NCBI RefSeq assembly: GCF_052115865.1 | Contig: NZ_JBQKME010000002.1 | Location: 231,564-295,563, forward strand | DNA: 64,000 nt | Reading direction: 5' to 3' | From: Fundicoccus_A sp052115865 | GTDB lineage: Bacteria > Bacillota > Bacilli > Lactobacillales > Aerococcaceae | Shown here: piece after piece, positions 53,149-61,975 of the stretch | Numbering within the stretch: position 1 is the stretch's first letter | Layout of the letters: the number at the start of each line of letters is the position of its first letter | The notes under the pieces: generated by a model | The model's database searches: none | Told to the model about the DNA's origin: nothing | The model's input: the letters and a program-made list of their open reading frames with translations, nothing else | Made by a program: the position numbers and the translations under genes

Positions 53149-53583
53149 ATGATGCTAGGTGTAGAATTAGATTTTGTCGTTAAAGACACTTTAAAAGCGA
53201 TTGCATTTTACCAAGCCATTTTTGATTTAGAAATTGTTGAACAAACTGAATTCAAAGTTGGAAATAATGAAGTGGTATTTACTTTGTATGGAAGTCGTTT
53301 CCATATGTTAGACGAAAATCCCGAATACCATTTAAATGCCCCATCAGAAAATAGCCCTCAAAGTTTTTGGTTTAACGTTGTCGTACCAAACATTGAAGAA
53401 ACCTATCAAAAAGCCATGGAACAAGGTGCTAAAGAAATACAAGCGGTTACTCGAATCGAAGAAATGGGCATTTCAAACGCCATGTTTTTGGACCCATTTG
53501 GTTATGTTTGGATGCTGCACGAAATCCATCGTGAAGTGAGGTTTGAAGAACGTGTCGAAATCCTAAGTGAAGATTTTGAATAA
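53149..53583 (+). CDS. VOC-family protein (PhnB/glyoxalase-like)
   Basis: 144 residues with the paired beta-alpha-beta-beta-beta halves of the VOC fold: ELDFVVKDTLKAIAFYQAIFDLE at the start, MFLDPFGYVWMLHEI near the end. Related to PhnB-type proteins; no substrate can be named. The ATG at 53149 has AAGGAG five bases upstream; a 53-residue in-frame extension without ribosome site is rejected. The AraC regulator follows after 21 bases. Confidence 0.82.
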   Translation: MMLGVELDFVVKDTLKAIAFYQAIFDLEIVEQTEFKVGNNEVVFTLYGSRFHMLDENPEYHLNAPSENSPQSFWFNVVVPNIEETYQKAMEQGAKEIQAVTRIEEMGISNAMFLDPFGYVWMLHEIHREVRFEERVEILSEDFE

Positions 53584-53604
53584 ATAACACTGAAAGGACT
53601 TGGC

Positions 53605-54399
53605 ATGGCGAGAAAAATCCCACACGCATTTTCACAACTGTTGCCCTTTGAGTTAGTTCAATCGAGCGTTTCTACTGTTAATATGCCAATTAGTGAAGAA
53701 AATCATACACATGACGCTATCGAAGTTATTTATTTAGTGAATGGATCTGCAAGTGTTACGATTAATCAAGAGACAAAACGGATTAAATCGCATCAGCTTT
53801 TATTGATATTAGCTAACAATCAGCATGCCGTTTTTAAGCATATAATGAATGCTCGTGGTTTATACTTCAGCTTTAAAACGCTCCCTATGTATCCAGCCAT
53901 TGAATTTGAGTCAGAGGAAGGTTTCTTAATCTATCATGATCGACTAGGTGATTTCCAACCTTATGTAGAGTTACTGCTACAGAGTGACGTTGATTCTTTA
54001 GCAGGAAAATACTTGTTTAATAGTTTTATATACAAGGTTTTAGAGTGTTTTCAACTAGATGATTTTTCCAGACAAGCTATCGATTCGTCTCCAAAAATCG
54101 AGCAAATCAAAGAACAGTTAGGCTTTTATTATAAAGATACCGTTCATCTTGAAGATTTAGCTAAATTGGTTAACCTATCCCCTAGCTATTTATCGAGGTT
54201 ATTTCACAAAGAAACAGGTGAAACCATTACAGAATACATTCGAGGACTCCGTTTAAAACATGCTTGCTCATTACTGAAAGAAACCAATTTAACGATTAAT
54301 GAAATCGCTAGAGAAACAGGTTTTCAGTCGAGCCATAATTTTTCACAACAGTTCAGTAAGCAGTTTGGTCAGACACCAAATCAATTTCGAAAGCAGTAA
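53605..54399 (+). CDS. AraC-family transcriptional regulator
   Basis: 264 residues. N-terminal cupin sensor (HTHDAIEVIYLVNGSASVTIN), then the double helix-turn-helix: YKDTVHLEDLAKLVNLSPSYLSRLFHKETGE and TINEIARETGFQSSHNFSQQFSKQFGQTP. The effector is unknown. Probably in one transcript with the VOC gene. Confidence 0.9.
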   Translation: MARKIPHAFSQLLPFELVQSSVSTVNMPISEENHTHDAIEVIYLVNGSASVTINQETKRIKSHQLLLILANNQHAVFKHIMNARGLYFSFKTLPMYPAIEFESEEGFLIYHDRLGDFQPYVELLLQSDVDSLAGKYLFNSFIYKVLECFQLDDFSRQAIDSSPKIEQIKEQLGFYYKDTVHLEDLAKLVNLSPSYLSRLFHKETGETITEYIRGLRLKHACSLLKETNLTINEIARETGFQSSHNFSQQFSKQFGQTPNQFRKQ

Positions 54400-54458
54400 T
54401 TTTTAGAATCTTTAAGTAAAAAATACCTCAAAAGCTAAATCACAATTTAAACAAAAAC

Positions 54459-54494
54459 AGCGTAAAAATCTCATTCATAAGAAATTTTTACGCT
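54459..54494. terminator. Bidirectional terminator between the AraC gene and malR
   Basis: AGCGTAAAAAT / ATTTTTACGCT, A-rich and T-rich flanks on the two sides. Confidence 0.88.
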
Positions 54495-54511
54495 ATTTTT
54501 CTTATCGCAGT

Positions 54512-54521
54512 GATATTTATT
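54512..54521 (+). repeat. GATATTTATT word at the malR stop
   Basis: Overlaps the TAA of malR; reads GCAGTGATATTTATT, one base different from the 15-base form. Confidence 0.6.
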
Positions 54522-55476
54522 TAGTGGAGTCTCGAACAATTAATTCGGCATCGAAGTAGACTTCTTGTTGGTCTAACTTGCCTGTATCGATCAAAGTCAT
54601 TAATTGGTTGACCACTGCAACACCCATATCAACAATGCTTTGCTTCATCGTTGTTAGCTTTGGTGAAGCAATCTGGTCAAGGAAGTAGCCGTCAAAACCA
54701 ATGATACCGTACTCTTCTGGATGTTTTTTGTCCAAAGCTGTCAGACCTTGTTGGATACCAATCGCAATCCGGTCGGAGCCGCAAACAAAACAAGTATTCG
54801 GTGTCAATTCCAATTCCTCACGAATCAATTGTTTGGCACGCGAAGAGGAATTTAAAATACGAATAATCTTCGGTTTATGTTGTAGGGACGACTCCTCAAT
54901 GGCTTGTTGGTAACCTTGCTCGCGCTCTTTTTCAAAGCGCTCTGGGACATCCAAGCCAACAAAAATAACGTTGTCATACCCACGGCTGATCGCATACTGA
55001 GTCGCTTCATAAGCCCCTTTACGATTATCGGAATCCACAAATGGGATATTATAATGATTTTCCCCAAATAGCACTAAGGGTTTTTCAAATTTTTGTAACC
55101 ACTCATAATCAGGTTCTTTCATGCCCGTTACAATTAAACCATCAGATTGGCCTAAATCAATGGTGTTTTCAGTTACTAATTGTAAAGCATAGTTATATTT
55201 ATCTAATTGCTTGGATATACCGGTTAAAAGGTTCATATAATACGGTTCTGTTACATCCATCTGTTCTAAAATCAAGACTTTAATGACCATTGTACGGTTA
55301 CTCACTAGAGCACGCGCAACCGAATTCGGCTGATAATTTAGGTCTTCCATGGCTTGATAAACAAGCTCTCTAAGTTCAGCTGTAACAAGTTGTGGATGAT
55401 TAATGACCCTCGATACGGTCATCTTAGAAACATTTGCCCGTTTTGCCACGTCTTTAAGAGTCGCCACCATTGTCAT
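54517..55476 (-). CDS. malR: LacI-family maltose regulator MalR
   Basis: 319 residues (317 if the second ATG is used). Helix-turn-helix ATLKDVAKRANVSKMTVSRVI, hinge YQPNSVARALVSNR, then the sugar-binding core ending in FDAELIVRDSTK. Directly downstream of malA, as in streptococcal malX-C-D-A-R. Likely represses the malE promoter through the operator at 60197-60210. Confidence 0.87.
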   Translation of the reverse strand: MTMVATLKDVAKRANVSKMTVSRVINHPQLVTAELRELVYQAMEDLNYQPNSVARALVSNRTMVIKVLILEQMDVTEPYYMNLLTGISKQLDKYNYALQLVTENTIDLGQSDGLIVTGMKEPDYEWLQKFEKPLVLFGENHYNIPFVDSDNRKGAYEATQYAISRGYDNVIFVGLDVPERFEKEREQGYQQAIEESSLQHKPKIIRILNSSSRAKQLIREELELTPNTCFVCGSDRIAIGIQQGLTALDKKHPEEYGIIGFDGYFLDQIASPKLTTMKQSIVDMGVAVVNQLMTLIDTGKLDQQEVYFDAELIVRDSTK

Positions 55477-55496
55477 CTCACTTTCTTCTTTTCTAC

Positions 55497-56372
55497 CTAT
55501 TCTTCAATTAAAAAATCATCATCTTCTTCAATTTCAGTCCCATTAATACTATGTTCGGTGTAAATATCATTAAAATGAGTTTTCCAATAAGACCATAACA
55601 ACATTAATACAAATAGCAAACCTTGAGCCATCAACATAGCGGTTGGATCTGCTGTAAATAATCCCACAATAACCGCAATAAAGGTTGGCAACCCAATAGC
55701 ATTCAAGCAAATCGTGAAGGCTTCACGGAAAGTGTTAATGTCAAAGCTATTTGAAAAGCGCATCAATGAAAGGAATAGACTTGAACCTACTACTAAAAAG
55801 ATAAAACTCAGGAACATTAATATCCAAACATTGATTAAATTCGTTAAAATAATACCAAAACGATTACCTTCAAACCATTGACGTGACAACTCACTCATAA
55901 AGGATTGTTGGTCGGTCACTGTCGTTAACTTTGAATCTTCAACATACTCCATTGATAAAGTCGGATTTTCTGGTTCTTGAATCACAAAGCCTTCATTGGT
56001 TAAAATAATACCACCTTTATCGGTTAATAATTCGTTGGCTCTTGTTTGATCAGCCACAAATCCTGCTACCCGGTCTGAAGTGTCTGTCGTTAACTGTTCT
56101 TCATCAATTTGTAGTTGATGATTTTCCGTTGAAAAATTTTGTAACTGTTGGATGAATGCGTCATCGACTGTCTCCATCGCTAGTGGCACGAAATCTTGTA
56201 AATTAATTTGATCAATCTGCCCGATACTAATGGAAATCGGCAACATCATAACGGCAGTGAGAAAAAAGAATAATAAAATCATCTGCCAAATCTTCAAATA
56301 TTTACGATTTAAAAACGTCTTAATAGGTGAAATTATGGTCTTGAAATAATTTATCGGAAATATATCTGTCAT
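55497..56372 (-). CDS. malA: DUF1189 membrane protein MalA
   Basis: 291 residues: a membrane helix at about 33-52 (QMILLFFFLTAVMMLPISI), an external domain of ~120 residues, then about four helices (GIILTNLINVWILMFLSFIFLV and on) and an acidic tail. The family is DUF1189; in streptococci the homologue next to malR is called MalA, maltodextrose utilisation protein, with no proved biochemical role. Start after GGAG. Lies between malG and malR. Confidence 0.83.
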   Translation of the reverse strand: MTDIFPINYFKTIISPIKTFLNRKYLKIWQMILLFFFLTAVMMLPISISIGQIDQINLQDFVPLAMETVDDAFIQQLQNFSTENHQLQIDEEQLTTDTSDRVAGFVADQTRANELLTDKGGIILTNEGFVIQEPENPTLSMEYVEDSKLTTVTDQQSFMSELSRQWFEGNRFGIILTNLINVWILMFLSFIFLVVGSSLFLSLMRFSNSFDINTFREAFTICLNAIGLPTFIAVIVGLFTADPTAMLMAQGLLFVLMLLWSYWKTHFNDIYTEHSINGTEIEEDDDFLIEE

Positions 56373-56450
56373 TTTAGGACTCCATTCTACTTTACTAACA
56401 CTTATTATATCAATAATCCTTTACATTGTAACCCTTAGCATTTCGATTTT

Positions 56451-56460
56451 AATAAATATC
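56451..56460 (-). repeat. GATATTTATT word upstream of malA
   Basis: In the 245-base malG-malA gap; together with 56598 it brackets the hairpin at 56505-56577 in opposite orientation. Confidence 0.6.
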
Positions 56461-56504
56461 TCTATAAAAACTTTCCTTTTAATAGTAACTCATTATAAAC
56501 GCAA

Positions 56505-56577
56505 AAAATCCCAACCGCTAAATTATTGTGCTAGAAACAGCTGTGCCTGCACTTTATAATTTAGAGACTGGGATTTT
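56505..56577 (-). terminator. Terminator between malG and malA
   Basis: AAAATCCCA / TGGGATTTT outer stem and CTAAATTAT / ATAATTTAG inner stem; six T follow on the minus strand. Confidence 0.82.
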
Positions 56578-56597
56578 CGTTACTCTGCAATAGCAGA

Positions 56598-56607
56598 GAT
56601 ATTTATT
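56598..56607 (+). repeat. GATATTTATT word after malG
   Basis: Carries the full GCAGAGATATTTATT form, 10 bases past the malG stop. Confidence 0.65.
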
Positions 56608-56616
56608 AAAAAGATC

Positions 56617-57468
56617 TTAGCCTTTCGTTCCACCGGCAGATAGTCCGGACACGAAGTTTTTCTGTAGGAAGAAGAACAAGGTGGCGATTGGAACGGCGAT
56701 TAAGATAGCACCTGCAGCAAAGAGGGCGACTTTTTGGTTACGAGTGTCGCTAATAAAGGTTTGCAGACCGGGTGCAACGGTATAAAATTTTTGGGAACGG
56801 AGTAAGAAACGTGATAGCATGTAGTCGCCAAATGGCCCCATAAAGGCCCAAAGGGCTTGAACAGCTACCATTGGACGTACTAGTGGCAGGTTAATTTGCC
56901 AGAAAATTCTAAAGTGGCCGGCACCATCAAGTTTCGCCGATTCATCCAAGTCGTATGGTATCGTATCGAAGTATCCTTTCATCAGATAGGTATTCATTGG
57001 GATACCGCCTCCGACATATAGGAAGATTAAGAACCAATATTGGTTAATGGCATTTAATAAAAGCGCCATAACGAAGAATGCGGTCAAGGCTGACATGGTC
57101 GGCACCATTTGTACGATTAGGAAAAATATTAGACTTTGTTTTCTACCAACAAAACGATAACGACTATAAGCATAGCCGGCCAATGTAACAATCGTTACTT
57201 GGAGTATCATTGTGGTAGTCGCAACAATTAAGGTGTTTTTGTACCAAGTTGTATACAATGTTTCATCAAACAAACGTCTAAAATTATTTAGCGTCCATTC
57301 GGTATCAAATTTAAGGCTAAAGGCTGTAATATTACCTGATTGGAAAGCAGAACTTGCTGTAACGAGTAGCGGATAAATAATAATAACAGCTAAAATAAAT
57401 AAATATAAATAGGTGAAAAAACGTCCTGCGAACTTTTTTAGTTTGGATGTGGAAAATGTATTATTCAT
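56617..57468 (-). CDS. malG: Maltodextrin ABC transporter permease MalG
   Basis: 283-residue permease with six helices. The EAA loop that docks the ATPase is YDLDESAKLDGAGHFRIFWQINLPLVRP. Start ATG 57466-57468 has GGAGG nine bases upstream, inside the end of malF; a 15-residue extension overlapping malF is rejected. The ATPase (MsmK/MalK) is not in this window, so a shared one elsewhere is expected. Confidence 0.93.
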   Translation of the reverse strand: MNNTFSTSKLKKFAGRFFTYLYLFILAVIIIYPLLVTASSAFQSGNITAFSLKFDTEWTLNNFRRLFDETLYTTWYKNTLIVATTTMILQVTIVTLAGYAYSRYRFVGRKQSLIFFLIVQMVPTMSALTAFFVMALLLNAINQYWFLIFLYVGGGIPMNTYLMKGYFDTIPYDLDESAKLDGAGHFRIFWQINLPLVRPMVAVQALWAFMGPFGDYMLSRFLLRSQKFYTVAPGLQTFISDTRNQKVALFAAGAILIAVPIATLFFFLQKNFVSGLSAGGTKG

Positions 57469-57472
57469 AGGT

Positions 57473-58774
57473 TTAATCCTCCATACTAAAGGCGTTAGTT
57501 CTCTTGAATACAATCAGAGAAACAGAAATGACGATAACTGAAATCACTAATGTTAAAGCAGCAGCAACCGAGAATTGTGGTGTCGTATTCGTTGTTAACT
57601 TATAGATCCACGAAATTAAAATATCCGTTGCTCCGGCGCCCCCACCAACACTTCCTGGTCCACCATCATTAAATAGGTAAATCATTGAGAAGTTATTAAA
57701 GTTACCGGTATATTGTGTAATAAAAACTGGTGCGGCAACCGAGAAAATAGTTGGTAGTGTAATATGTCTAAATTGTCTAATTGAACCGGCTCCATCAATC
57801 CGAGCAGCTTCATAAAGATCTTCGGAAATTGACTGAAGAATACTCGTTACCATAACGTAAATATATGGGAAACCTAACCAGCCTTGGATCAAAATAATCG
57901 CAACTTTTGTCCACGTTGCATTCGTTTTCCAAGCAATCCGCCCAATTTCTACAAAAGGTAATTTATTTAAAAATGGAATAACTTGTGTATTAATCGCACC
58001 AAGTGAGTCGTTAAACATATTGGAGAAACTCAAAATGGTAATAAATGCTGGGACTGCCCAAGGGAGTAAGAAGATAACCCCAAAGAAACGACGCCCACGA
58101 ATAAATTTCTGGTTTAACATAACGGCAGTGAATATTCCGATAACAATTTGAAGGGTGGTTGCACATACGGTCCAAATTAATGTCCAAGACAAAACGGATA
58201 GAAAAGCAGAACGGTATGAACTTAAGAAGAAGATATCTCTAAAGTTTTGTAAGCCAACCCAATCCAATAAGTTTGCTGGTGGCATATTTTGGAAATCATA
58301 GTTCATAAACGCCATAAAAATAGTTACCATTACTGGGAATACAATGGCAAATGCCATAAAGACATATGCTGGAATAATGAGTAGATATGGGAATCCATTA
58401 TCATATACAGATTGAAACATTTGGTTTACAGTCGTATTGACTGGAAAGCCCGTTTGCCAATTGCGCGCTGTTTTCCGAGCATCGACAATATTAAAGTAAT
58501 AGAAAATCAAGAAAATAACGATGATAATGACTTGAATGCTACCTTGGATCATCATAAACAACGAATGATCCTCGCCCAATACTTCTCCAAGCGTAATCAA
58601 CCCTCGAATAGCACTAAAGCCAAATACATACATTTCATAAATAAATAATAGCGTTATCGTAACAAAGATAAGCCCTTTAGCTAACTGCTTGTTATAAATC
58701 TGTCCTAATCCTGGAAATAGAGACAGTGCAGTAGCGGTTGCTACGCTATGGTTTGGTCTTTTGGTTTGTTCCAT
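57473..58774 (-). CDS. malF: Maltodextrin ABC transporter permease MalF
   Basis: 433-residue permease with about eight helices and a long N-terminal part typical of Gram-positive MalF/MalC. EAA loop: SEDLYEAARIDGAGSIRQFRHITLPTI. Start ATG 58772-58774 follows GGGAGG; the in-frame TTG two codons earlier is less likely. Separated from malE by a strong hairpin. Confidence 0.93.
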   Translation of the reverse strand: MEQTKRPNHSVATATALSLFPGLGQIYNKQLAKGLIFVTITLLFIYEMYVFGFSAIRGLITLGEVLGEDHSLFMMIQGSIQVIIIVIFLIFYYFNIVDARKTARNWQTGFPVNTTVNQMFQSVYDNGFPYLLIIPAYVFMAFAIVFPVMVTIFMAFMNYDFQNMPPANLLDWVGLQNFRDIFFLSSYRSAFLSVLSWTLIWTVCATTLQIVIGIFTAVMLNQKFIRGRRFFGVIFLLPWAVPAFITILSFSNMFNDSLGAINTQVIPFLNKLPFVEIGRIAWKTNATWTKVAIILIQGWLGFPYIYVMVTSILQSISEDLYEAARIDGAGSIRQFRHITLPTIFSVAAPVFITQYTGNFNNFSMIYLFNDGGPGSVGGGAGATDILISWIYKLTTNTTPQFSVAAALTLVISVIVISVSLIVFKRTNAFSMED

Positions 58775-58827
58775 CAACAAATCCTCCCACTGAGTTCATT
58801 TTGCAGTGTTCGCAATAAAACTTAAAA

Positions 58828-58860
58828 AATTCTGGCAGGAATTGTATACCTGCCAGAATT
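58828..58860 (-). terminator. Attenuating hairpin between malE and malF
   Basis: AATTCTGGCAGG / CCTGCCAGAATT, perfect 12 bp, followed on the minus strand by six T. It should leave malE mRNA in excess over the permease genes. Confidence 0.88.
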
Positions 58861-58883
58861 CCCTTTTTGTAGCAATTATCGAA

Positions 58884-60131
58884 TTAGTTGAATTTTTGTT
58901 CGATAGATTGGCTAATTAATTCTACAGCGTCATTAGCAGATTGTTCTGCTGTTTTATTTCCTGATGCAGCATCAAACATTAAGTTTTCAGCACCTGGCCA
59001 TACTTCACCCATTTCTGGAATGTTTGGCATTGGTACAGCACTTGAGTATGTTTCTATAACAGCAGAAGTTAAGCTATCGCTATTTTCAGCCGCGTAATCA
59101 CGTGCTGCATGGTTAGCAGGAATTTCACGAATCATGTCAAACATTGCAACTTGTTGTTCTTCAGACGTTACCCAGTCTAAGAATTGTTGTGCAGCTTCTT
59201 TGTTTTCTGAATAGTTAGAAACGATCCAACCTTTACCTCCACCGAATGGTTGGTAATCATTGCCGTTTGGTAATGTAGGGATTTTTGCTGCTTCAAATGG
59301 AATTCCTGATTCAACAAAAGCTGTCGCATCCCATGGTCCACCGATAATCGCTGCAGTATCACCATTCATGAATGATTGTGTTACAAAGTCACCTGAACCA
59401 GTAACGTCTAGCATACCTTGTGGCCATCTGTTGAACCATTCAATCGCGTAGTTAATACCTTCAATCGCACCTTCATTATTTAATCCAATATCAGTTGGGT
59501 CAGATCCGTCTTCACCAAATACATAACCACCGAAACCAGAAATTAATCCGTATGATACATAGAAGTCAGTCCATTTAGCTAAGAATGCTACGTTTTTACC
59601 TTCTTCACCATCAAATGCATAAGACTCATCTTCAGCTAAAGCTTCTAACTCTTCAAAAGTAGTCGGTGCTTCTGGTAATAAATCAGTATTGTAATATAAC
59701 ACTAACGATTCGATAATCACTGGTGCACCATAAATGGTGTCATTGGCTGTAACTTGTAATCTATCGTTATCATCAAAACCAGCATCTTCATTTAAAGTCA
59801 CTTCAGCAAGTTGTCCCGTCATTCCTAATGAACCAATTCGGTCATAAGGCGCAATTAATACGTCTGCTGCTAATCCAGCTGGTCCATCTAAAGGTAGACC
59901 TTCCATTGCTTCAAACATATCTTGTTGCATTAATTCAACCGTAATCCCTGTTTCTTCTTCAAAGCTAGCAATATTTGCTTCTAAATAATCTAACAGGTTG
60001 CCGTCAGCTGAAATGGTTAATGTGTCTTGTGCTGCCACTTTAGTTAATCCCAACGCTCCGCCAGTCACTGCAGATAAACTAAGTGCCGCTGATAATGAAC
60101 CAACTAGTACTTTTTTCCAATTGAATTTCAT
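58884..60131 (-). CDS. malE: Maltodextrin-binding protein MalE
   Basis: 415-residue extracellular solute-binding protein of the maltose class (SBP_bac type 1). N-terminal signal WKKVLVGSLSAALSLSAVTGGALG lacks a lipobox cysteine, which is unusual for a Gram-positive binding protein; it would be released unless anchored otherwise. Ligand-domain marks: VLIAPYDRIGSLGMTGQL, AAIIGGPWDATAFVESGI, GGGKGWIVSNYSENKEAAQQFLDW. Start after CAGGAGG. Confidence 0.92.
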   Translation of the reverse strand: MKFNWKKVLVGSLSAALSLSAVTGGALGLTKVAAQDTLTISADGNLLDYLEANIASFEEETGITVELMQQDMFEAMEGLPLDGPAGLAADVLIAPYDRIGSLGMTGQLAEVTLNEDAGFDDNDRLQVTANDTIYGAPVIIESLVLYYNTDLLPEAPTTFEELEALAEDESYAFDGEEGKNVAFLAKWTDFYVSYGLISGFGGYVFGEDGSDPTDIGLNNEGAIEGINYAIEWFNRWPQGMLDVTGSGDFVTQSFMNGDTAAIIGGPWDATAFVESGIPFEAAKIPTLPNGNDYQPFGGGKGWIVSNYSENKEAAQQFLDWVTSEEQQVAMFDMIREIPANHAARDYAAENSDSLTSAVIETYSSAVPMPNIPEMGEVWPGAENLMFDAASGNKTAEQSANDAVELISQSIEQKFN

Positions 60132-60184
60132 CTATTTTCCTCCTGATTTACGGTTTTATGTGTAACCGTTTTATTGTTAACTCT

Positions 60185-60213
60185 ATTATGCCTCAACGCA
60201 AACGTTTTTTCAA
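60185..60213 (-). promoter_or_regulatory. malE promoter
   Basis: Minus-strand TTGAAA, 17-base spacer, CATAAT. The spacer is filled by the operator described at 60197-60210. Confidence 0.75.
60197..60210. promoter_or_regulatory. LacI/MalR-type operator in the malE promoter
   Basis: CGCAAACGTTTTTT matches the left half and centre of CGCAAACGTTTGCG. Bound repressor would occlude the -35/-10 spacer. It could also act as a CcpA site. Confidence 0.65.
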
Positions 60214-60249
60214 GTGTTTTAACGCTGTTACCGTTAACATAAAAAACGA

Positions 60250-60275
60250 GATATTTATTTTTTTGAATAAATATC
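60250..60275 (-). terminator. cutC terminator made of an inverted pair of the GATATTTATT word
   Basis: GAGATATTTATT at 60248-60259 and AATAAATATCTC at 60266-60277 form a 12-bp hairpin 10 bases after the cutC stop. The right-hand copy carries the full 15-base GCAGAGATATTTATT form. Confidence 0.75.
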
Positions 60276-60284
60276 TCTGCAACT

Positions 60285-61034
60285 TTAATTATTAAGCCAA
60301 GTTGTAGTAATATTTTGAATTTGTTTCAGCTGATCTTCATCGGTTTCTGTATAATCACTTTGAGGATTGATTTGATAAGTCACACCATTACCACGTGTTG
60401 TAACATCATAGTTTCCACGACTAAATGATCCATGCAATTGCTTAATCCCGGTTTCTTTTCGAATATGTAGCATATTATGCGGCTTAACGCCTGCCCCAAC
60501 AACAAAATCAACTTGGTTACCAAAGCCGTCATTCAAGTTCCATAATTCTTCCGTTGCATCAATCGACTTGTTTGCTCGTCCACTGGTTAAAATTCGATCA
60601 ATACCTAACGCAATCAACTTCTCAGTCGCTACTTGACTGTTATAAGCTTCAATCACATCAAAGGCACGGTGGAAAACAGCTTTTTTCCCTGCTTGGTGAC
60701 ATAAATCGGTAATTTCTTTGGTCATTGCTTCATCGATCGCTTTCTCATCGTTTAGTACTCCAAAGGCGACACCTTCAATGTCAGTTTCCAATAAATACGC
60801 CAAATCTTTCATCATCACAAAGCGCTCGTCTTCCGTATAATTAAAGCCACCGGGTCTTGGACGCAACATGGCTACGACTGGGATATTTACTTTTTCTAAG
60901 ACGGATTCGAGTAAACCTTGGCTGGGTGTTAGTCCACCTAACTCAATCGCACAATTTAATTCGATGCGCGAAATTCCGTACTTTTCTGCAAGTAAGCAGC
61001 CATACAGGCTTGTAGCACATAATTCAATTAGCAT
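60285..61034 (-). CDS. cutC: CutC family protein
   Basis: 249-residue TIM-barrel protein: LIELCATSLYGCLLAEKYGISRIELNCAIELGGLTPS at the N-terminus, AMLRPRPGGFNYTEDE, VFHRAFDVI and ILTSGRANKS are family marks. Named for copper homeostasis in Escherichia coli, though later work questions a direct copper role. Start after GGGGTAGG. Monocistronic. Confidence 0.92.
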   Translation of the reverse strand: MLIELCATSLYGCLLAEKYGISRIELNCAIELGGLTPSQGLLESVLEKVNIPVVAMLRPRPGGFNYTEDERFVMMKDLAYLLETDIEGVAFGVLNDEKAIDEAMTKEITDLCHQAGKKAVFHRAFDVIEAYNSQVATEKLIALGIDRILTSGRANKSIDATEELWNLNDGFGNQVDFVVGAGVKPHNMLHIRKETGIKQLHGSFSRGNYDVTTRGNGVTYQINPQSDYTETDEDQLKQIQNITTTWLNN

Positions 61035-61315
61035 TTTACCTACCCCTTACTTTTCTTTTAAAATCTACATACTCATTATATATGATTTGATGGGATTAAT
61101 GGAAGATAATTGGCGGATAGGTTTGAGGATAGTTGCGAGAGTGAGGGGGTTGCAGGCTAGGAAGCTTGAAGTGGACGCTATAAAAATGGCCAGAAAGTTC
61201 ATTGCGAGCTCTCTGGCTGTTTTATTTCGTGCGATTTGTCCCAAACTCTGTTGAAATGAGGGTCAAATGGGAACTCGTCAACTTAACGAGTTAAGAAAGT
61301 TTAACTCGAATCGCA

Positions 61316-61376
61316 AACGAGTTGAAATCTTTAGCCTCGTCCATTCCTTGTCTTACATAATTTTGTGGACTTTAAC
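61316..61376. repeat. Dispersed repeat, right-hand portion
   Basis: GAAATCTTTAGCCTCGTCC then ATTTTGTGGACTTTA, matching 18150-18200 with substitutions. Confidence 0.65.
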
Positions 61377-61397
61377 TATTTCAAACGAGCGGGCAAC

Positions 61398-61857
61398 GAG
61401 CGCGAACCAACCGATCGGATGAAATCACCTTTTCAAAAGAGCGCGAACCAACCGATCGGATGAAATCACCTTTTCATACGAGCGCGAACCAACCGGTCGG
61501 ATGAAACCAACTTTTCATACGAGCGCGAACCAGCCGCTCGGATGAAACTACCTTTTCATACGAGCGCGAACCAACCGATCGGATGAAATCACCTTTTCAT
61601 ACGAGCGCGAACCAACCGATCGGATGAAATCACCTTTTCATACGAGCGCGCATCAACCGATCGGATGAAATCACCTTTTCATACGAGCGCAAACCAACCG
61701 ATCGGATGAAATCACCTTTTCAAAAGAGCGCGCAACAGCCGCTCGGATGAAACCAACTTTTCATACGAACGCGCAACAACAGCTCGGATGAAACTACCTT
61801 TTCATACGAGCGCGCATCAACCGCTCGGATGAAACTATCTTTTCAAACGAGCGCGAG
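61398..61857. repeat. 41-bp tandem repeat, 11 units
   Basis: GAGCG starts recur at 61398, 61439, 61480, 61521, 61562, 61603, 61644, 61685, 61726, 61767, 61808 and 61849, exactly 41 bases apart with no indel. A common unit begins GAGCGCGAACCAACCGATCG. ATGAAA and TTTCAT in each unit can form a hairpin. Sequence differences are confined to a few positions and are linked: GATCGG units carry ATCACC, while GCTCGG/GGTCGG units carry ACTACC or ACCAAC. Confidence 0.95.
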
Positions 61858-61862
61858 AGTAT

Positions 61863-61975
61863 TTTCTAGAAATTGTATAAATTATTGAGTTAGTCTAGGC
61901 ATGAAGTACCCTATCGTTTCCACAGAGAATACTAAAAGTGTTTTAATTGCTGCGACGAGTTTAAATCTTTAGCCT
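61863..61975. repeat. Dispersed repeat, left-hand portion
   Basis: TTCTAGAAATTGTATAAATT, GTACCCTATCGTTTCC and GAGTTTAAATCTTTAGCC align with 18049-18160. Confidence 0.7.

Noticed and set aside
60868..61254. 128-residue plus-strand frame crossing the cutC start
   Set aside because: Half lies antisense to cutC and half in the C-poor non-coding stretch; no ribosome site.
61398..61857. CRISPR array
   Set aside because: There are no unique spacers: whole 41-base units repeat, differences are few and shared between units, and no cas genes are present.
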